Origin: Takakia lepidozioides | Lineage: Eukaryota; Streptophyta; Takakiopsida; Takakiales; Takakiaceae | Assembly: GCA_030704615.1 (NCBI GenBank) | Contig: CM060731.1 | Span: 72,828,756 to 72,892,755, forward strand | Direction: 5' to 3' | Length of the DNA: 64,000 nucleotides | Shown here: one piece after another, positions 58,611 through 64,000 of the stretch | How the letters are laid out: each line of letters begins with the position of its first letter | Position numbering within the stretch: the first letter of the stretch is position 1 | Position numbers and translations under genes: made by a program | The notes under the pieces: generated by a model | The model's input: the letters and a program-made list of their open reading frames with translations, nothing else | Databases searched by the model: none | What the model was told of the DNA's origin: nothing

Positions 58611-59719
58611 GTGGTTCAATCCATTAAAGTGCTTTTGCGCAATTTTCTATGGGGTGCCACTGCGACGACCAGTTGTGCCGACCTAAGAAGGAAGGAGGTA
58701 TGGGGATCCTGGACCCAGAGAGGCAGATTACAGCGCTCCTGGCTCGTTGGATCCCCGCGCTCTTTCTGCCCCCGGGTATGGAAAGGCAGTGGGCCTTGCA
58801 CTCCAAGCTCGCCTGGTTTCTTTCCGTCCTGCTGGCTAGGCGATCCTGGGGAGTGGATGAACCCAACCAAGACTGCATTCTTGGGTTACACTGTCTCCGG
58901 CTGGAAATCTGTCGGTGTCGTCTCCGAGGGTAGCTACGAGAGATAATTTGTACCCAATCAGAATCATAGACATGGTCACAGGGGCTGCCAATCCCTTACC
59001 GGCTGGCCAACAGCCCTTGCTGTAAGTTGGTTCGTGAACATCTCGTTCATGCTTCTCCAAAGACCTCGAACCTGTGGGCTCCCTCCTTGAAGTGGCTGGT
59101 TCATGGTTCCAAACACACAAACCAGGTGGGTTCTCTGGCATGGACCTCAATTTGGAATGCTTGGCTGAGGTTACATCCTTTCCTTTTCCAGAGAAGAGCC
59201 TCCTCTTTCGCTGAAGCTATTAGGCAGCCTCTTTTTGGTAATTATAACCTTGACTCGGCCCCGCTTATCAATCTTTCGAAAAAGTGTGCACCTTGGGAGA
59301 CTGCTGGTATCAGTCATGTGGCAAATATCTGGGAGCACGGGCAATATTTCGTGTCTGAGGACCTGCTCTGCAGCCTTCTTCCAATAAGAACGGTCAACTG
59401 TAGCTGGAATATCATATGCCAGGGAGCCTCCTACCTTACTCCCTTGCTTGTCTCTGAAAACGACCCCTGGCCTTTGCCAATTAATTGGTTGGGTTGCACC
59501 CCAGGTAAGCCATTTCATGTTATGCTAGCAACCTCATACTCTGCAGATGGCATTCAGGGTCTGGGGTTTATGGCCGCTAAGATAGGGTACAGGCTGCTGC
59601 TTGGTTCTGCAAACTTCACTAACAAATGGGCCAAAAAATGGCAGCATATCCTTCAGAGACTCTATGTTGCAATGGGCAAGGTCCTCTGGATCTGGGTCCA
59701 AATCCTCCATTGGGTATAG
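58611..59719 (+). mobile_element. LINE (non-LTR retrotransposon) ORF2 C-terminal remnant
   Basis: Frameshifted pieces of the region after the reverse transcriptase: VLLRNFLWGA (58630), CRPKKEGGMGILDPERQITA (58670), then LAWTSIWNAWLRLHPFLF, FAEAIRQPLFGNY, CAPWETAGISHVANIWEHGQ and PINWLGCTP up to 59719. The order and motifs match the C-terminal half of plant LINE polyproteins. The catalytic reverse transcriptase part and endonuclease are absent. At least two frameshifts are needed. A 5'-truncated, dead copy. Confidence 0.7.
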
Positions 59720-59823
59720 ACTGGATGAATTCAGATTTTTGTACTTCTGAATGATGGTGAATATCATCAACCTATTTTGTGGTGTTCGCCAAAAATTCTA
59801 TTTTGTTACCATATTGGTAGCCT

Positions 59824-60676
59824 TTAATCCCTAAAGGATGAGAGCTTTTTTGTGATTTTTGAGAAAAACCTGACATGGCCTTACAAAAGGGGATGTATAT
59901 TGTTGCCAAAGTTCATCCATGTGGATGAACTGTACAATGTTATCAGTAACTACATCGTATAGGTGGTCAAAAATTCTCATGTCATTCCACCGCTGGAATG
60001 AGCAGATTATAATGTGGGAGTGATCCCCCATTTCTAGGCTCATACAAAAACTCGTGGAAAAACTTGGTTTGACCACCAATTTTCTCCATATTCTAGTGGT
60101 GCGTTCCCCTCCAACTTTTGACCAATCGTTGCCTATAAAGTGTAGGATATTGTGTCCAAATTTTAGCATGTAATGACCTATTTTCATTAATGCCCCCTTT
60201 GTATGTAACTGCTTACGGGTACCCATGGTAAAAAGAACAAGACTTTTGCTTGAATGCAACAAGCAGCGAAAATTTTGCATGAAAAGAAAAATTACGACGG
60301 TGAGTAGATGTTAGGTAAGAATACAAAAAAAATCCACTAATTCACACTTGAAATTTCCAAGTTTGGCTCAGGGGATGTAGCATAGAGTGAATTGTCTATG
60401 TGTCTTGGCCCCACGCGCTCATTGGTCCACGTCATGTAGTCAATACCCTCAAAACTTGAACACCACACAAAATATGCATTTTTCACATATGTCCAAAAAT
60501 CTAGGGGGTGTTGTAGTAATCCAAATGGATTAGGGGATTTGGTGCATTCAATAGCTGCCAATGTAAGCTATAGCTTTGCTTTGGGGCCACCTCCATCAGA
60601 TACCATCCTAACCATGTACAGCCAAGTGAAAAAACAATGTGATCCGAAATGGGTCGCATCGTCCTTTAGGGGTTAA
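59824..60676. mobile_element. TTAA-flanked inverted-repeat element, piggyBac-like
   Basis: TTAA at 59824-59827 is followed by TCCCTAAAGGATGA. The right end reads TCGTCCTTTAGGGG and is followed by TTAA at 60673-60676. The termini are thus inverted repeats ((T/C)CCCTAAAGGA(T/C)GA) with a 4-bp TTAA target duplication, the hallmark of piggyBac-type transposons. The 845-bp interior has minus-strand frames (59831-60280 and 60337-60561), but I see no transposase motif. It is probably a non-autonomous copy. Confidence 0.6.
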
Positions 60677-61659
60677 CATGCTAAAATTGTTCGCCATGCG
60701 ACTAGAGACCATGTACAAAACTAGGAAACTAAAGCATTAGTTAGAACTAGGACTAGACCATGTGCAAAACACGATTATCCTCACTTTCAGCAAATACAGG
60801 CACCTGACAAAAGCATGAAGCTGCGTGATGACATAACCCAAAGAATGACAACACTTGAGTCCAACATCAACACTAGAATTTCAAGAAGCAAATGAACCCC
60901 AAAACTATAAATCATAACAGTCCTGAGACAGAACAACATACCCATGCTGCTTTGGTGTCCACATGACCATGGCCAGCACGCAGAGTGAATTCACTGAAGT
61001 ATTGAGGCACAGAGAGCCCCAGAAAGATAGAAAATCCAACAATAAATATGTTTCGAGTCAGATTCATGTAGGCGAATTGCAGCTGCGATATTCCTATCTT
61101 GTTTCAATCATGTTCGCCATTGTCTCTACTATGTTTTGGATTCATTCGCCTAACACTCATTCAACATCTCCTACAATCGCCACTTATTTCGAATCTACAT
61201 TTTCTACCATAGCCACACATGCTCCACTTAGGTTCTCATGGATGTCACTCCCGCCACAATGCAAATAGTATAAAAGAAACGCTGGGCAAAAGCCATGCCC
61301 ATACCAAGGTACCCAAATACAGTCTTTGGAAAATATGCGCAGATACCACACTAGTCTGCTACTACATTCAGGGTACCAGTATTCATACTAGTTTTTTGCA
61401 AGCCAACCTTCTCTCTTGTCTGTATGAATCTGTTGTCTATAAGGTGTTGCTAAATGTAGTTTCAAGAAAGTCTTTTGAGCTTGAGGTAGATTACATGAGG
61501 TTACTTTTATTTTGCTCCACCACTAGAATCTTTGGGACACATAAGTTTGAATGGCTACATTCTACTTGTATATAGATTCATGTGATGTGTGTCCATTTTG
61601 AATTTGGCTGCCTTCATCCATACCAGCATTCATTATATCTACTTGTCGGTATCATGTTA
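60677..61659. other. No gene recognised
   Basis: AT-rich spacer between the element above and the next TTAA-associated terminus. The open frames near 60963-61575 are unrecognised. Confidence 0.45.
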
Positions 61660-61660
61660 A

Positions 61661-62240
61661 CCCTTATACGCCAAGTGCCATAGTTTGACTTTTTTAAAAA
61701 TAGTGCCCATTACTGAAGAAAAAGGTGTAACCTTTAGAAATTTGATTTTTTTAAGAAATTGACCGCACACTATGTGCGTAACTTCCTTTTGCACTCACCT
61801 GCCAATTTCCAAGGCAATCACCCAGATCCAGAAAAACACCTCAGTTGAATGTGAGTATTGGGGCCATTCGAGAAACATAACTTTTTTAGCAATTTTTTAA
61901 AGATTTGAGTGACCAGATCAACTCCAATTGAGGCGAGATTTGGCAGGCTTTATCCCCTTGGGATCCCTCATCCAACAAGCCAAAAACCATCCAATTTGGC
62001 CAACACATGTAGTGCTTCCACTTGGTCAAACCTGGTTAGATCCCCTAACTATAACTCTCTCACACCTGTGTGAAGAAATCTTAGCATGAAAAAGACAGAA
62101 TTACCTTCATCAAAACCTGACCCCCTTGCTTGCGTGATGAGACAATTTTGCTTTAGCTCAAAATTAGGGCAATCAGTTGCCTTAATCATAGCAGTGCGCG
62201 ACAGGGGCAACTCTATGGTACTAATTTATTGACGCAGATA
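61661..62240. mobile_element. Possible second piggyBac-like left terminus
   Basis: TTAACCCTTATACGCCAAG at about 61662 resembles a TTAA plus CCC terminus like the element upstream. No matching right terminus was found in the window, so only one end is supported. Confidence 0.25.
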
Positions 62241-62614
62241 TGAAAACGTAATTTACTGGCATACTTATATTGATACCATTGCATCATGAAATTGTAATGC
62301 ATCAATTACGTAGACCAGACTGGTAGATCAATTTCTAACTATGTTTGGTACTAGTTCTAATCTGGTATCTCATTGATTAAGAGACATATATACCATGACT
62401 AGACTGGTATGTAATATACTTCATACTAGTCCAATACCAGTAAAGACCTCCTCTGACTTTCTTATGGCATATTCGCAAATATATATTGTTAAATTGAGTT
62501 ATCATATAAAGTTAACTTGTGTCAGCTCTCACTGTATATTAGGTGAAACTTTTCGATGGGGATTTTTAGAGGCGGAATCCCAAAAAAAATATGGACGCCT
62601 CCCGAAGGGAAGGG

Positions 62615-62800
62615 AACGTAAATTATGGTGTATCTTCACCACAAGGGCTACTGCCTTCCAACTGAAAGGTGGACACCTTCATGACACACCAGACCGTGGT
62701 TTGAACCCACAACCACCATTACCACCGGGCTACATGCCGGTTGTCTGCGAAATCCCACATCAAGAGTACTAGGGCTTCGCGTTGCTCCGCACTACTGGCG
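62615..62800 (-). mobile_element. tRNA-derived SINE copy C
   Basis: Minus strand. Box A TAGCCCGGTGG at 62722-62732, box B GGTTCAAACC at 62698-62707, with only 14 bp between them (an 18-bp deletion relative to the other copies). The body shares GGTGTCCACCTT, GGCAGTAGCCCTT and ACACCATAATTTACG with the other copies. A T-run (A8 at 62582-62589 on plus) lies beyond its 3' end. The outer block 62771-62800 (GGGCTTCGCGTTGCTC) matches 22544-22574. Confidence 0.72.
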
Positions 62801-62970
62801 ACAAATTCTGAGAACTATGTTCAATTTTTCACAAGAAAGGGGTGGGTCATACATTCACTGTATGAACTTTCAAGCATCCACCATGGGATTGGATCTTGGT
62901 GGGTTAAGGGTAGCTTTTGACAATATTCATGCAAGTTCATCAAGGGCTCCATCCAAAGCCACACTACAAG

Positions 62971-63125
62971 AAACAAACAAACATGTCCAAATTTAAGATG
63001 CTGAACAAACTTGTGCATTGGGCTGCCCCTCTCATCAAGCTCATTAAAATTCGTATTCACTTCCATCTTCAAGCTTTGGAGAAGCTCCACCACCCAAACC
63101 CAGAATTAGGACAGCACCAGAATCA
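62971..63125. repeat. Second copy of the dispersed repeat seen at 38.7 kb
   Basis: AAGATGCTGAACAAACTTGTG with CTTCAAGCTTTGGAGAAG and the flanking bases match 38705-38835. The minus-strand frame through it (62821-63093) is unrecognised. Confidence 0.5.
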
Positions 63126-63289
63126 GTCAAAAATCACCCCTTCAGTCATGTGCAATTGTGGGCCGACTTCCCACCTATGCCGGGTAGACCCCACTATCAG
63201 GAAATGGTGGATGGTCTGAGTAGCTACACAGATCAATGAATGAAGCAAGACACTAGCATCTTTCCAAGAAAACATCCTTTCACCAGTAA

Positions 63290-64000
63290 TCACCACAAGA
63301 ACAAATCACATCTTCAAAGTGGTGGACAGTAGTTAGCGTCCCATACAACAATTGCTCGGCCAACAATCTTTGAGATGAATTTGGTGGAGGTGTGGCAGTC
63401 TCCACACACTCGAAGATTCTTGATGAGTCGTGTTGATCAGCCCAAAACCAATGGCCAGCTTCTCACTGTGGTGGCAAAGAGAAAATTCCTTTCCTCCACA
63501 TCATGCAGTAAAAAGCGTGTATCAGGCACATACCCCGCCTCCTTCATTTGCCCAGACAATCTTCTCAGCTCAGCATGGATTTCCTTAATTCTGGGATGCA
63601 ACTTGTCATCTGGCTCCTTTCTAACCCCTCTGACCTTCATCATTCTTCTCACCTTTGCAGTATCATCCCACCTGCCAGCTGCAGCATAGATATTTGATAT
63701 AGCAACACATAAGTCGCGACATCTTGTTCATCCCACTTGTGGATAGATGTTGCCACACATTCAACCATCTCCACATTGCCATGGATTCTGCAAGCACCAA
63801 GCAAGCCCTTCCACACCACAAACATCTGGATTGATTGGCATTTATTAATCAGGTCCACTGCCTCATGTAGTTGTCCTGCACGTCCAGAAGGTCCACCATG
63901 CAGCCAAAGTGCTTCACTGGCGGGGTGACACCATGACCTTGACTCAGGGAATCGAAGTAGTGTCTTCTTTCATTCAGTAGGCCAGTGTGGCTGCATGCAG
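63290..64000 (-). pseudogene. PPR-DYW pseudogene, runs off right edge
   Basis: Minus-strand remnants in order from the right edge: HYFDSLSQGHGVTPPVKHFG, GCMVDLL, GLLGACRIHGNVEMVE, ATYVLLYQISMLQLAG, then [51 protein letters not shown] (the CxxCH zinc ligands) and finally [14 protein letters not shown] plus a stop at 63290. Several frameshifts and stops (for example after the DVQDNYMRQW stretch and before STRLIKN) break the frame. The repeat part lies beyond the window. It retains DYW pieces lost in the gene at 36.6-38.7 kb. Confidence 0.85.

Noticed and set aside
58616-58878. Minus-strand frames over the LINE remnant
   Set aside because: The plus-strand translation matches LINE proteins. The minus frames are shadows.
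59831-60280. 149-residue minus-strand frame as a transposase
   Set aside because: It lies inside the TTAA element but shows no DDD motif region or C-terminal Cys-rich finger that I recognise.
1-64000. CRISPR arrays, operons, phage or plasmid features, undescribed defence system
   Set aside because: The gene structure is eukaryotic with spliceosomal introns. The repeats seen are transposon or local duplications, not regular spaced arrays.

Overview
The window is nuclear DNA of a land plant. It holds plant-specific families (a SIS3-type RING E3 ligase, OSB-type organellar ssDNA-binding proteins with the PDF motif, PLS/DYW pentatricopeptide repeat genes, an A-type cytochrome P450, an anther-specific chalcone-synthase-like enzyme), split by short GT-AG introns and separated by transposon debris. 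The wording of the PPR repeats and the PPR-DYW remnants suggest a non-flowering lineage (moss, other bryophyte or lycophyte), but this is inference. No bacterial-type feature (operon, CRISPR, RBS) is present.

Layout. 0-7 kb: two mitochondrial-carrier paralogues, head to head, the left one running off the window. 8.1-9.4 kb: an intronless F-box gene (-). 12.3-17.1 kb: a ten-exon SIS3-like RING-H2 gene (+). 17.8-19.0 kb: LTR-retroelement remains with a PHD finger (-), abutting a decayed aromatic amino acid decarboxylase (+, to 22.0 kb). 22.2-29 kb: repeats, a PPR fragment and an OSB-like relic (-). 29.1-33.9 kb: a multi-exon DUF4097-like beta-repeat gene (-). 35.1-36.4 kb: an OSB-like gene (+). 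36.6-38.4 kb: a large PPR gene whose DYW domain has decayed. 39.1-41.1 kb: a P450 with one 2-nt frameshift, and a truncated tandem copy at 42.9-43.4 kb. 45.6-50.8 kb: a complete signal peptide peptidase (+). 51.7-54.1 kb: a secreted PQQ-type beta-propeller (-). 55.7-57.6 kb: a complete type III polyketide synthase of the ASCL/PKSA-B class (-). 58.6-64 kb: a LINE remnant, a TTAA-flanked piggyBac-like element, a SINE and a PPR-DYW pseudogene at the right edge.

The genes do not form an obvious pathway. Shared themes are organelle targeting or gene expression (carriers, PPR, OSB), pollen/spore-wall polyketides (ASCL), intramembrane proteolysis (SPP) and protein turnover (F-box, SIS3). Exon coordinates were deduced by hand from GT-AG sites, codon phase and remembered family patterns, and no database search was run. 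The most useful unexpected items are a tRNA-derived SINE family at three loci, the TTAA-flanked inverted-repeat element, several recent small duplications that include splice sites, and a series of single-lesion pseudogenes. I did not find evidence for a wholly new biological system.
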